Origin: Rubripirellula reticaptiva
GTDB lineage: Bacteria; Planctomycetota; Planctomycetia; Pirellulales; Pirellulaceae
Direction of reading: 5' to 3'
DNA length: 64,000 nt
Assembly (NCBI RefSeq): GCF_007860175.1
Contig: NZ_SJPX01000003.1
Location: 507,380-571,379 of the forward strand
The translations under genes were made by a program, and so were the position numbers. The notes beneath the pieces are model-generated. The model had not been told where the DNA came from. It did no database searches and was given only the letters and a program-made list of their open reading frames with translations. Below, one piece after another: positions 49,601 to 56,868 of this stretch. Each line of letters opens with the position of its first letter. The stretch's first letter is position 1.

Positions 49601-51183
49601 GTTGATAAGTTGTCGGTGTAGGAAGCGACGACGCCACCGACAGTGACACTATCAATCGATGTGACCACGATGTTGTCGGGTAAAGAATCGATGATATCCA
49701 GATTGGCGATTACTTGTCCCGAGGCGATATCGACGTCGATTTGGTATCGTCGCTCGAAGCTTGGCCCAGTCGCGGTCTCGGACTCGGGCCCAAGATAGGT
49801 TTTGCTAAGCGTCATTAGTGTCGGTGTCACCGCCATCTGCTGCGTCCAGCTTTGCGACGCGACGGCGGTGTCCGTCACGTTGTTCACCGTGTCGCTCAGC
49901 AATGAGGGATCGGTCGACGGATTGTCGAGAGCATCTTCGCCATATCGAAAACCGCTTCGAGCCTGCACGACAAGGGCATTACCTAAGTCCGCCAATTCGC
50001 TGACCGTTGCCGAGACTTGAACCACGATCTCAGGCTGTCCGAATGTTACAGAGCCAAATGGCAACTCAATCACCACCAACTTGTCGCCCGCGACACCGGT
50101 GATCTCAAGCGGTTGACCACTGCTGTCAACTGCAAAGGGATGATAGACAACGCCAGTTCCGCCGCCGTCGTCCGGAAACGTCAATTCAACGACGTTGAGT
50201 GATTGCCCCAAATACGTGGCATTGTTGAAATCGATTCCGTCTGCGGTGTCGCCGCCCGCCGCACCATCGGCTCCATTGACCGGAAAGATTAGATCGATAA
50301 ATGGCCCGTATCCGGTGTCGGCACCGGTATTGTCGAACACGACGGTGAACTGAAAGTCACTGCCGATCTGTATGTCCTGATCCGCAGAAATTGTGACCTC
50401 GGGACCGGCCGCTAAGACGCTTTCGTAGGAAGCTTGAATTTGAGCCGAAAACGGAATCGACACATTGATCGATCCTGTTTCGTATTCCAGTGTCCAGTCG
50501 CCGCCTAAGTCCACGTTGCCAGTGTCATTCGAACTCGCGGCAACGTCTGCTGACATCAGCATCGCAAGCGAGTCAACAAAAAATTGACCTTCGTCCGACT
50601 GAGCAACGTCACAGCCATAGATCAACAAGTCGCCGCCTTCGCCGAGTGACGCGCCCCACATGGCGACATCGCCGGCGTGTGCGGCAAGGTTGTCGTTGGT
50701 CAACCACGTGCTGCCGATCCGAACCGATGCATCTTCCCCGTGCGAAATCAGATGAATCGCGTCGAGTCCCTGCCGCAATTTCAGCAGTTCTGTGATCTGC
50801 TGGACGCCTTCTTTATCGCTGTCCAAAAAGACGATTTCCAGACTGCTGGCACTGTCCTGATTCTGCATCAAGTCATCGACGAGTTCTTGATAGTTGTCGA
50901 CGCTGGTGTCAACGATCAATAGTTCGTTGCGAGTGACCTTAGCAACGGAACGGGAACTGGATCGAAGTTCACTTGACGAGGAACTTGCCAGATCTGCATC
51001 GGCCGAGGCGGCATCTTCCGCGTAGGCATGAACGGATGCGTCAAATGAGCTAGCGCCGGCACTGGCGTCGACTTCTTCGCCGTTAACGGAGGCGTCCATC
51101 GCAGCATCAAAGAGGACACGGTCCTCGAGCTTACGAAGGATCAGGGACGATGCGCGCTTGCGCAGGCGTCTTGGTAACGTCAT
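40615..51183 (-). CDS. Giant adhesin-like surface protein: LEPR-XLL-like N-terminus, DUF4347, DUF11 repeats, SdrD-B-like repeats
   Basis: A 3522-residue protein. The ATG at 51183 gives MTLPRRLRKRASSLILRKLE and then DRVLFDAA, a LEPR-XLL-like N-terminal motif of planctomycete giant proteins; a TTG 57 bases upstream is less likely. DUF4347 spans about 86-250 (NELLIVDTSVDNYQ, LDAIHLISHGEDAS, LLIYGCDVA). About eleven DUF11-like domains follow to about 2280 (pattern GD...Y.I...N.G...A..V...D.LP...). Eight SdrD-B-like domains occupy about 2285-3205 (G.V..D.N.DG....GE.G..GV...L.G), then another DUF11-like, an Ig-like domain and a conserved-looking tail with YFHPASHHSLY and AHLYQFNAASSN. Very rich in Asp, Gly, Thr and poor in Cys: extracellular and probably Ca-binding. 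Likely substrate of the adjacent export genes. Confidence 0.93.
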   Translation of the reverse strand: MTLPRRLRKRASSLILRKLEDRVLFDAAMDASVNGEEVDASAGASSFDASVHAYAEDAASADADLASSSSSELRSSSRSVAKVTRNELLIVDTSVDNYQELVDDLMQNQDSASSLEIVFLDSDKEGVQQITELLKLRQGLDAIHLISHGEDASVRIGSTWLTNDNLAAHAGDVAMWGASLGEGGDLLIYGCDVAQSDEGQFFVDSLAMLMSADVAASSNDTGNVDLGGDWTLEYETGSINVSIPFSAQIQASYESVLAAGPEVTISADQDIQIGSDFQFTVVFDNTGADTGYGPFIDLIFPVNGADGAAGGDTADGIDFNNATYLGQSLNVVELTFPDDGGGTGVVYHPFAVDSSGQPLEITGVAGDKLVVIELPFGSVTFGQPEIVVQVSATVSELADLGNALVVQARSGFRYGEDALDNPSTDPSLLSDTVNNVTDTAVASQSWTQQMAVTPTLMTLSKTYLGPESETATGPSFERRYQIDVDIASGQVIANLDIIDSLPDNIVVTSIDSVTVGGVVASYTDNLSTLTGPGANQELIVTLTNPVTGSASSTDVRVQFSFYVAEFDAASNRVIPTDGEDDTVSNPDSRSFNDAKAMGDWTPTDIRDAGGTDNAVADPTGFEHTLDDKSIAIQKSVAVITDTGNTGATPGDTLEYTMTFQISDYFTFGDLIVNDTFQDGQRFDFTYGATFDITDSNGNVSGTFTVHEVANVDGTTTLVVDQTQINTSDDGSEDGVTPDGSDGSTSLTFDISKVLVDSGAVDGVLQGGLTLDDDDNINRGAATGTIRFRTVIQEDYSDTFQSGDRSVDQGDVITNSTLQISGTTRENAEINGLTGDITNVIGTESDDSSASIAIRSGTLTKEVYAINGNTTLPMGDNGLPVLVAGDLVTYRIRYEVPTSDFEDLVLTDFLPLPIFSADDHNADGVGGDSWTFNISNSFDSAVPGSGEIEFGAGDTFYNSVSPNSNIVPTVTVNNSNGVEIFFGDYDDPTSQGNTIELYLSVTAQDEPTADGLFLTNIVRVEEGTTQQTPTIIDRIIQIEVTQPSLSIQKGVVSTNQAGVSFSDVVGPSGISFATAGTIGSPFSGGTIGSDDLAIQGINADITSGIDAGDIVRYAIVIENTGNSQTGAFDVQLRDLLPTGMTYVGGSLQIVDGTGASVGFSDVDGGDPGLFGGGIELSDPGATPANPDGTNGGAIDGYDAASGRNVVIVFYDAIADTAVAPNETLVNTATLFNYAGRESGADHTEIDLTDDASVTISNVNATKTIVATSEADTGFESGRERVTIGEIVRYRISVLLPEGSVSDMQIRDQLPSGLTFIDDGTATIALVSDTDSITSSMLSGVGLASTSSSVTPTFVLPDAALSTQSTANNDNYAPGSDFSFKLGDIVNSESDTNAEYVIIEFNALVNNNSQNATARNDAGETLYNSLTINTGATAFYSIASGARPAITIVEPLINNVNKTASSSSGDAGDTITYTIKFTPTSSINNSDAFDVRLTDTLPTNMTFGSITSTTKAGVNVTPTNASSGNTLDLTFDRVNEGEEVVVVYTATINIAVEPEETLQNNATVIYSSLPGEFGTGANATGSSLASINGLSTNNGMGETGSTTYDSTSGATSGERNGSGGASGNPNDYFDSDLATVTIDAVTALTKTLVSSEIVNASNGNLDVVIGELVTYELTVTFPEATVPGATIVDTLDAGLAFLGMVSSSSNDVTYSGSTTPVVTSDGQVITWNLGTVTDANVANDTDGTITLRYQAVVLNVASNQANTALDNSATFQWGGDASTAITVDATDVTVREAVVAINNTIMVAGNPGQTTGDAGDSARYTITLSNPGPVDAFDLDFVDELPTVTSGNSAITGVTFSVTDSAGLLSSSDFVLSGSDAAGYTLSIGSSVDFDLLKSQTGRVVTITVDGTISSQVTPNQSIANTPSVQWTSLNGDVVTRSSASSLDDGERDGTNAADTRYDYTASDPAAITINPVTLNKSLFSTDQTETSGSNVTIGENVTFAFVVRMPEGSSPGLVVEDQLPTGLIYSGYSLITDAASSGGLLAADYAGSVGTPTITGGATDGADVQFTFGTINTTVDNDSSNNAFVILVTAQVSDVASNVGYGSGQTTLTNVGTIDVAGDGVAPIASNQVNVAVVESNLAITKNIVALLANAGETMTIELSVTNTGLADAYDVKIQDILSAAEYDRNSVALGNSGVDYPASFTANYVSSTGNLSYSGGTIAAGATATFTFTVDLLDTVATDAVLINTATIEEASTLSGAVTGERNDTDPDSDGSDTSNDSVRIREHSLAGFVYFDADNDGVKDSGEAGILGVNIRLQGNDHLGNSVDTTIQTLADGSYSFVDLRPGTYSIQQSQPTVATSGKDYLDGLDTIGTPGGDASINDRFTNIVLPSNSEIDGLNNNFGELEEAELRGFVYHDANNNAVKDVGESGIGGVTVTLSGVDDFGAITAQNVVTNSDGSYSFDKLRPGTYTVSQTQPTFNAPSGRAYADGRDTDGSLNNGNVSTNDTNSSIELVASSTATNYNFGEVVRSVVSGYVYHDTDNDGSRTGETGLGGVTVRLTGTDDLGVAVDITTTTSSAAGTLGYYAFTGLRPSDSSGYQISETTPAGYLDGIDSVGSQGGTLGADTITSVVVSDTDGTENNFGEVLPSSLSGFVFNDKNNDGLFGGTDTAIGGVSISLLGTDDLGNSINLATTTDVGTGAYTFTNLRPSNATGYRIVETQPSNFVDGIHSDGSLSNGDVSVSNVISSINLNQDTDGTLYNFGERGIGIGGTVFLDDNRDGVLQGDEPTRVGGVTIQLWDASGTTLLETQVTGADGTYLFINRPAGDYQIVQLQPGLYTTTSPNNLNVTLPLTGLTGQNFGEALWDIGNTVWFDVDGDGVQSGDEPGLGNVEITLHYAGSNNLFGDGDDLISTTTTDANGAYQFLDQFNGQYRVTVTAGDLPLGMVGTFETDDATVIIDGTSNIAVAGSDRLEVDFGYRGTGVIGDLVWLDSDGDGARQSGEPGLANVSVRLTYAGPDNTFGTTDDFAMQTITDSMGGYLFDRLPAGDFRVSVDTSDADLPADIIAISGPDSKVGTVDVSLSIGGVDLDEDFGFAGTLSIGDTIFIDHNADGGVFDTADGDRGIVGALVTLDLDFDGDGNFDHQLAMLTDSNGRYSFDHLIAADYRVTVDPSTLGDSVITTSTYELDGTLDSQTLVSLSPGVSQDAVDFGYPGQVDYAVTNKSSLTKAARGGDSFTYEIVVTNTGQRDGTGVFVTDTLPIDILDPNSIASDDPSNTTVDLATGDLRWNVGNLDVGQSRTLVLSVSVPLVPADPLADQIVTVAVVADDGLSGPETTYLNNVAPTLDELTTFAFDSFQNFSKDVHEDQQAYGLPAAALWPDRMLRPLPVDPIFSGLAEPGTTLSIRIYDESGRVMGERQVVADVGGNWLATFPGSVIWKHPHRMEIEQVAAIQNEAADAGFNLRRYFHPASHHSLYMTERPTVGGVMRETPSETVEAMHQAHLNPLSLGLRAHLYQFNAASSNVASH

Positions 51184-51298
51184 GTCAATTTTCTCGGAGC
51201 TTCGTGCTTCGGTCGGGTTCCACCCATCAGAGGCTGACAAGTCCCAGCGGGACAGAGTCAGGGGGCAAACAACCCTAGCTCACGAATCTGGGTTAGGC

Positions 51299-51325
51299 AA
51301 AAAAATGGAGCTAGCGAAGCTCTAC
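51299..51325 (-). terminator. Terminator of the flotillin-like gene
   Basis: On the minus strand, GAGCT-TCGCT-AGCTC is followed by CATTTTTTT, a short stem-loop and T-run about 95 bases past the stop of the flotillin-like gene and upstream of the giant gene. Confidence 0.6.
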
Positions 51326-51347
51326 TTTTTGCGAAACCGGTTTGGGT

Positions 51348-51385
51348 TGCGATGACTTTGACGAATCTTACGGTTTGTCATCGCA
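51348..51385. repeat. Inverted repeat upstream of the giant gene
   Basis: A perfect 9-bp stem (TGCGATGAC / GTCATCGCA) with a 20-base loop lies just after the flotillin-like gene. It may be part of the terminator region or an operator for the giant gene. Confidence 0.5.
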
Positions 51386-51420
51386 TTGACGTTCTTGATT
51401 GATGCGGCGGTGCCAGTTCG

Positions 51421-52407
51421 CTAGCTGGGACTGACACGTTTACGGCGCAGTTGGCCATTGTTGAACGCGACGGCCAAGGCGGCAGGAACTTCGCCTTCGG
51501 CGAGTACAAACAGGGCTTGGTTTTCGGTGACCTTGGCCTTCATTTGCTGTTCAAGAGCAACGGCTTCGGCGCGTTGTCCTTCGGCGTGCGCCCGCGCGAT
51601 CCGCATGTCGGCCGCGGCTTGGTCGGTTTGCAGGCGAGCACCGATGTTTTCGCCCACATCGATGTCGTAGATATCGATCGACACAATTGCAAACGCAGTG
51701 TTCGCATCTAGCCCATTGGAAAGTGCGCCTTTTGAGATTCGGGCCGGCTGTTCAAGAACGTCCATGTGAGTCTCGGCTGATCCGATTGCCGTGATGATGC
51801 CTTGCCCAACGCGTGCGACGATCGTTTCTTCGGTCGCACCACCAATCAGTTGATCCAAGTTGGTACGCACGGTCACGCGAGCACCAACTCGCAGTTCGAC
51901 TCCGTTCTTGGCGACGGCGCTTAGCGTCGCTGCGCTTCCTTGTCGGTCACTAGGACAGTGGATCACTCGCGGCGAGACACTTGTTTGTACGGCCAACAGC
52001 ACATCGCGTCCGGCCAAGTCGATGGCCGCGGCACGGTCAAAGTCCAAATCGATGTTCGCGCGATGTGCGGCAATTTGCGCTTGCACCACGTTCATCACAT
52101 CGCCGCCGGCCAAGTGGTGGGATTGCAGACGCTCGGTGCTCATGCCCGAGCGGCGATCGATCGACAAGCCGGCTTGTCTTGCCATGATCTTCGCCGTGAC
52201 GATCAAACGCTGATCGATGCCCAAGAAGGTCATCGCGATCAGGCTGGTCCAGCTGACGTCAGCACCCGACATGTAAGCCTGGAACCAATACGATCCCCAT
52301 TTGGCAAAAATACCAACTACGAAAATCGCTGCAAACAAGGCGACGATACTAAGGCCGGCGATCCATGTCGACGAGCCGGGGAAACTCACTGCCGCAATCA
52401 TATCCAT
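51421..52407 (-). CDS. floA: Flotillin-like protein FloA
   Basis: About 328 residues. One membrane anchor near the N-terminus (about 15-37, WIAGLSIVALFAAIFVVGIFAKWG), then the FloA core: SWTSLIAMTFLGIDQRLIVTAKIMARQAGL, GGDVMNVVQAQIAAHRANIDLDFDRAAAIDLAGRDVLLAVQTSV, KNGVELRVGARVTVRTNLDQLIGGATEETIVARVGQGII, and the C-terminal RIARAHAEGQRAEAVALEQQMKAKVTENQALFVLAEGEVPAA. FloA organises membrane microdomains and influences secretion and signalling. The ATG at 52407 is preceded by AAAGGA and is preferred over 52440. It lies directly upstream of the giant gene but is separated from it by a terminator. Confidence 0.93.
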   Translation of the reverse strand: MDMIAAVSFPGSSTWIAGLSIVALFAAIFVVGIFAKWGSYWFQAYMSGADVSWTSLIAMTFLGIDQRLIVTAKIMARQAGLSIDRRSGMSTERLQSHHLAGGDVMNVVQAQIAAHRANIDLDFDRAAAIDLAGRDVLLAVQTSVSPRVIHCPSDRQGSAATLSAVAKNGVELRVGARVTVRTNLDQLIGGATEETIVARVGQGIITAIGSAETHMDVLEQPARISKGALSNGLDANTAFAIVSIDIYDIDVGENIGARLQTDQAAADMRIARAHAEGQRAEAVALEQQMKAKVTENQALFVLAEGEVPAALAVAFNNGQLRRKRVSPS

Positions 52408-52667
52408 TGCTGCTGCATCCTTTGTGGTGAGCAGAATCATGCAGCATGTTGAAAAAACGACTGTTTCCGACAGAGGCCTACCCCAAGTTGTACTTCAAAT
52501 GCATCGTGCAACGCAGGGCGGGATCAAAAACCCGGCAAGACGCAGGCTTTTTAAGGCAATTTAACGAGAAATTGGCGTCGACTCGATGCTCTTGTCCGTG
52601 CCGTGGCTGCCTAGCGAGCCAGCGATTTCACGACCGGTCCCTCTCGGTTGGTCCCACATCTTCCCGG

Positions 52668-53732
52668 CTAGTCCCACAGTCGACGAGCAAACCGGCGGCT
52701 AAGGGTTTGCGATTGACCGGTTCCGTGAGGCTGCATCGATAGTTGAAACCCGATGCAGGCCGACGGGTTGTCGCTGGGTGATAGGACTTTGAACACGATC
52801 GAATTGGCGCTTGCGATCGCTTTGCACGATTCCAAAGTTACGGAACTTCGGATCTGTTTTGATGACACGCCGAACAGTTGAGTCTGCAAGGCGAAATCCG
52901 TTTCTACTCTAAGCTCAAGTCTCGACTTGTCAGCGTCAAACTCAATCGTGACCTTCGGGGACAATTCCTGATTCGGGTTGCTCGTGCGAAAGATGACCAG
53001 AAGGCTAGCGAGTAACACATCAAACTGAACGCGATCGATCATCACATGGAAAGGGGCATCAGGCCGTTGGAATTCAATCCATGAATCAAGTGTCGCGTTG
53101 AACTTCGAAACGAAGTCTTCGATCAAGACTACTAAGTCCCATTTTTTCAAATTCGAAAACCATGGTGACACCGCTTCTTTGAGGGTTGCGATCGTTTCTG
53201 ACGCACTGGCCGAAGCGTCCTGCAGCAGATCCAAGCACGGCTTGATTGCTTCGGCGGTGTCGGTGCCGGCGTTGCGACGCATCTCGATGATGGACACTGC
53301 GTTTTGAATCACGTGAATCGGCTGGCTTAGTTCATGAGAAATCGATGCCGTCCACTGAGCCATTGCGGCTGAGTTGGCTTCGTCGGTCAATCGTTGAACC
53401 TCGCTCCGGTGGATTCGGATCATGCTGAGGATCGCGTACCGACCTGATTCTAATTTGCGCAGCGAGCAAATGGCTTGATGTCTTTCAAGTCGGCGGACCA
53501 GCGCGTCGCCGTCAACGTCCAATTGGCCGATTTCGGATATCGTGAGTCGGACTTTTTCGAGACAGCTTTGCACATCAATCGCGTCGAGCATCGCTTCGCC
53601 AACCGAAAACAAATCTCGCGCCACGTTGTTGATCGCCAACAGTGACATCTCCCCGCGTTCGAGCGAGAAAATGGCGTAACCGTCTTCTTGGGAACCAAAT
53701 TGGTGTTCCCAAAGTACGTTGGCAATGTCCAT
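52668..53732 (-). CDS. Sensor histidine kinase-like protein with degenerate catalytic domain
   Basis: About 354 residues, no membrane segment. A PAS-like N-terminal domain (about 1-110) precedes a dimerisation/phosphoacceptor helix with the H-box SISHELSQPIHVIQNAVS. The C-terminal region (about 225-335) has the position of an HATPase domain but the N-box and the G-boxes (DxGxG, GxG) are not recognisable; only FGVSSKQIRSSVTLESCKAIASANS resembles the end of such a fold. It may act as a phosphatase or scaffold or have diverged strongly. The ATG at 53732 is preferred over a TTG at 53753. A FixJ-type regulator lies 500 bases upstream on the same strand. Confidence 0.75.
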   Translation of the reverse strand: MDIANVLWEHQFGSQEDGYAIFSLERGEMSLLAINNVARDLFSVGEAMLDAIDVQSCLEKVRLTISEIGQLDVDGDALVRRLERHQAICSLRKLESGRYAILSMIRIHRSEVQRLTDEANSAAMAQWTASISHELSQPIHVIQNAVSIIEMRRNAGTDTAEAIKPCLDLLQDASASASETIATLKEAVSPWFSNLKKWDLVVLIEDFVSKFNATLDSWIEFQRPDAPFHVMIDRVQFDVLLASLLVIFRTSNPNQELSPKVTIEFDADKSRLELRVETDFALQTQLFGVSSKQIRSSVTLESCKAIASANSIVFKVLSPSDNPSACIGFQLSMQPHGTGQSQTLSRRFARRLWD

Positions 53733-54240
53733 GAATGGCCCGTACGGCAACAATTAGAAAGCGAGCACAGTCGTGTTCGCAGAGGGCAAATGAGGAGGAT
53801 GCAAGAATGTCCGATAAGTGAACACCCCCCAACAGAGAAAGAGGGTTGGGATCGCAGGGCATTCAGTCAACCGTTTGCCCCGGCCCGCTAACCACCATGC
53901 AAATGGCGGTCGCGGACACAGTTGTTGAATGCTGCCCCTGCGAAACCGTGGTTTGGCATCGGCGATTCCAGAGCGAAGACGCCGTGCCTCCAGCGAGAGT
54001 ATCGGCCTGAAAGCCGCCTTGATCAATCGCTTTTGAGCGGATTTGCGGTCATCCGCGATTCTTTGGGCTTGGGCAGGGTGCGCGAATCTGTTTGGAGCAT
54101 GTGTGAATCTAATCTGCGTTGCTCCTGTTTCAGCAATGGTCCCACGTGTTTGGGGAAGATCGTGACAGCCTAGTGCACCGGAGCCGACTTTGCGCAGGAA
54201 AGTCCCTGGGCCTCCGACGTGCATCGACACATCGCAAACT
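53733..54240. other. Intergenic region between kinase-like and regulator genes
   Basis: About 500 bases. A long minus-strand open frame spans most of it (53754-54350) but runs into the regulator gene and has low-quality composition; I treat it as non-coding. Confidence 0.35.
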
Positions 54241-54861
54241 TTACTCGGATTGACCTGCCAGCCAGACTTTGACCATTCCAGCGATCGAATTGACGTCAAA
54301 TTTCTTAAGAATTCTCGCCCTCCGAGCTTCGATGGTTCGCAGACTGACATCCAGTTTGGATGCGATAACCTTGTTCGCTAATCCGTCGAGCAACAATCTT
54401 GCTACTTCAATTTCATGTCCATCTAGAGACTCAATTTTCGTCTTTGCATCACTTCGCTCGGCATCCAGCACGCTATTGCGAGCGTCCAAGCGGATGGCTT
54501 CCAAGATTCCTGCCCACAGTTTTTCGTTGCTGCAAGGTTTTTCGATCAAGCTAATCGCTCCGCCGCGTATCGCCCGAACAGTCATCTGGGTATCGGGGAA
54601 TGCGGTGACGACCACGACGGGGATCGTCAAACTTGCAGTCTGCAATGTCTCGATCAACTCAATGCCGGACATGCCTGGCATTCGTTGGTCTGTCACGATG
54701 CACGCAGGTCGTTCTCCTCTGTAATCAGCTAAGAACGCTTCGGCGGAAGAGTAGTCCTGTACAGGCAGAGACATAGTTTTGATCGTTTCAACGATCATTT
54801 TTCGAGAGTTATCGTCATCATCGATGACAAATACGATTGGACCCTGCATCACATCGCCCAT
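54241..54861 (-). CDS. FixJ/LuxR-type two-component response regulator
   Basis: About 206 residues. The receiver domain (about 5-125) has the acidic pocket VIDDDDNSRK, phosphoacceptor Asp in IVTDQRMPGMSG, Thr/Ala in VVVTAFPD and the Lys in LIEKPCSNEKL. The output domain (about 145-205) is a LuxR-type helix-turn-helix: LDGHEIEVARLLLDGLANKVIASKLDVSLRTIEARRARILKKFDVNSIAGMV. The frame is open upstream to 54906; the ATG at 54861 (MGDVMQG) is preferred by the normal start of the receiver fold, with an ATG at 54849 also possible. Probable partner of the kinase-like protein. Confidence 0.9.
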   Translation of the reverse strand: MGDVMQGPIVFVIDDDDNSRKMIVETIKTMSLPVQDYSSAEAFLADYRGERPACIVTDQRMPGMSGIELIETLQTASLTIPVVVVTAFPDTQMTVRAIRGGAISLIEKPCSNEKLWAGILEAIRLDARNSVLDAERSDAKTKIESLDGHEIEVARLLLDGLANKVIASKLDVSLRTIEARRARILKKFDVNSIAGMVKVWLAGQSE

Positions 54862-55083
54862 TTGTTGGGTGCCGCAGTTGAACCGGTTCCCTGGATCCGC
54901 CGCCAAACGGAAGTTTCACGTAACAGCGTAAGAGTACTACAGCCGACATTACCACACTCTGTTGGGGATTTCAATGCCTTAGCATCGGGCTATGTGCCAT
55001 GACGCACATCGTTTTTTTATTCAGTCGCGGTCAGCTTGGCGTCGCGAAACCAGACTGGCTTTGTGTCTAAACCTGCGCACGAC

Positions 55084-56397
55084 CTACTTTGCTCGAAACA
55101 CAATCTGTTTCGCTTCCCATGTTGCGGTTACGCCCGCCATGTTTGCGATCGTGTCAATCAGTTCTTTTAATGTTTGATCGACAGCCTCGATTGTGATGAT
55201 TCGTTCACAAGTGGACGCTGCGTCAGCTTGGATCACACAAGTTCGGTTGGCAGCTTGGCAAAGTTGCGTCAGCGCGTTTCTAGCGGACGTCGTTGACTTC
55301 AGCGAGAAACGCGGCTCGTCAGTTGCACCAGCAGCGTCTGGTTGGTTTGCGGCGCGTCCATTTGCATCTATCGCTGGGGCGGTGGCGAGCATCGCTTGGG
55401 TTGCGATCCGGTGTGCCGTCGCGAGTGCGTGCACTTCGAGTCCTCCGTCGGCTGGGCGGATGCGAGCCGCCGGGTCGCTCGCCATGACGGCGCGGCGAAT
55501 GGACGCCAAGTCGGGTGACTCATAGCGACGTCGAAACCGTTCGCTCATTTTCGCTTTGGGGTGCGGCGCGCGGTTGTCACTATTTGTGTTGGTTGTTTCG
55601 GTTACCGATTTGCCCAACTCGACAGAAAAGAATTGGTGACGGACTAGCGCTTCGGCAACCGAGCGATCAATTTGTTTCCACTCGGCCGCAGGCCAAAGGT
55701 CATGCGGCAACGTGGTATCGGAGTTAGTGGGCGGCGATTGTTTCGACTTGTTTTCGTTTGAAAATATGGTTGCAGCAAGTGCTTCGGTGGGTGTCGAGAG
55801 CCGTGGCCACCGGATGTCGGCTAATTCCGGTGTTTGCCTGGCTGTCTTGTTTGCCGCCTGCACCAAGTCGATGGTCACCGCATCGACCCAGTCTGCGGGG
55901 CCGATGATTACGACTCCCGCCACGTATTGAACCTCACAATTCGCAGCCTTAGCGATTTGCTGGATCGCGGCGAACGTCGTCGGTCCAACTGGGCCCGTCT
56001 TGATCGTTACCGACGGGTCGACGCTACGGCAAACCCACAGATTGACGTCAGCACCGCTGGCCAGGCGTACCAATGCATCACGCCGTTTCAGTCCATCGAC
56101 AATCCCCTGCATCGGCGCCGCTAGCCGAGCGGCCGACGGGTCTCGTAGCGACAGTTCAGACGCTCGGTAGGACTTGTTATCTGCCGCAAATATGGCGGAA
56201 CAAAACAGCAAACCGGACGCCATCCCCACTACCGTGCCCAATAGTCCCAGCAGTCGAGCGGTCTCAAACCCCAAATTTCTTACGAAATTTTGGCCGGTGG
56301 ATGCCGAATCTGACGGTTTGGCGGCTCTTGGTCTCAACATTGGATAGCCTGGGCATTTTGCGTTGTGATGGAATCCATGTCGGGTGATGTCTGTCAT
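55084..56397 (-). CDS. Exported protein with STN/secretin-short-domain-like regions
   Basis: A 437-residue protein. After a cytoplasmic-looking head there is a hydrophobic segment (about 47-72, LLGLLGTVVGMASGLLFCSAIFA), so it is anchored or secreted. The region at about 100-170 (VRLASGADVNLWVCRSVDPSVTIKTGPVGPTTFAAIQQIAKAANCEVQYVAGVVIIGP) and the C-terminal 70 residues (FSLKSTTSARNALTQLCQAANRTC...ITIEAVDQTLKELIDTIANMAGVTATWEAKQIVF) both look like STN domains, the small beta-alpha folds found at the start of secretins and TonB receptors. No secretin barrel is attached. Function unknown; planctomycetes have many such standalone STN proteins. Confidence 0.6.
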   Translation of the reverse strand: MTDITRHGFHHNAKCPGYPMLRPRAAKPSDSASTGQNFVRNLGFETARLLGLLGTVVGMASGLLFCSAIFAADNKSYRASELSLRDPSAARLAAPMQGIVDGLKRRDALVRLASGADVNLWVCRSVDPSVTIKTGPVGPTTFAAIQQIAKAANCEVQYVAGVVIIGPADWVDAVTIDLVQAANKTARQTPELADIRWPRLSTPTEALAATIFSNENKSKQSPPTNSDTTLPHDLWPAAEWKQIDRSVAEALVRHQFFSVELGKSVTETTNTNSDNRAPHPKAKMSERFRRRYESPDLASIRRAVMASDPAARIRPADGGLEVHALATAHRIATQAMLATAPAIDANGRAANQPDAAGATDEPRFSLKSTTSARNALTQLCQAANRTCVIQADAASTCERIITIEAVDQTLKELIDTIANMAGVTATWEAKQIVFRAK

Positions 56398-56868
56398 CAC
56401 TCGTGCATGATCGCCGTCGGATCGGTTTGTAAGCGAGCGCTGGTGCCACCGATTGAGCCTGCCGGATGCGTTTGGTGCCGTTAAATACGCCTATCTGGTA
56501 GTGGAATGTGTCTCCCATCAGACACGAAACTCGCTCGGGATGCAGCGATCCGAGCCCATTGTAGCCTGTCAAGCAAGCCGATTCGTGGGCGATTATGGTC
56601 GACTCGACTGGCAACCTGGCGATACCAATGAACCGTCCAGCGGGGCTACGGCAAGGCCGGCGAATTTGCCACTAAGGCCAATCTAGGTCATTCGAACCGT
56701 ACATTTGTCGATCTCGGCCTCTGTGATTTGCATCTGGCGCAGTCGCGCACGCTGGGGGCATGGCTTGTCCGGCAACTGCAGGTGACTAATATGCCCACCG
56801 ATAGCAATGTCGTTCTGAGTTTATGGCGTTGCCGGAGTGTGACGCGAAAACCATATGACGGAGAGACT
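56398..56868. other. Intergenic region between divergent genes
   Basis: About 470 bases with two overlapping shadow frames. No motif recognised apart from being the only place for the promoters of the genes on either side. Confidence 0.4.

Noticed and set aside
40660-50795. Many plus-strand ORFs opposite the giant gene
   Set aside because: All are antisense shadows of a single long, repeat-structured reading frame.
53754-54350. 198-residue minus-strand open frame between kinase and regulator
   Set aside because: It overlaps the regulator's C-terminus in another frame, lacks motifs and has no good start; probably chance.
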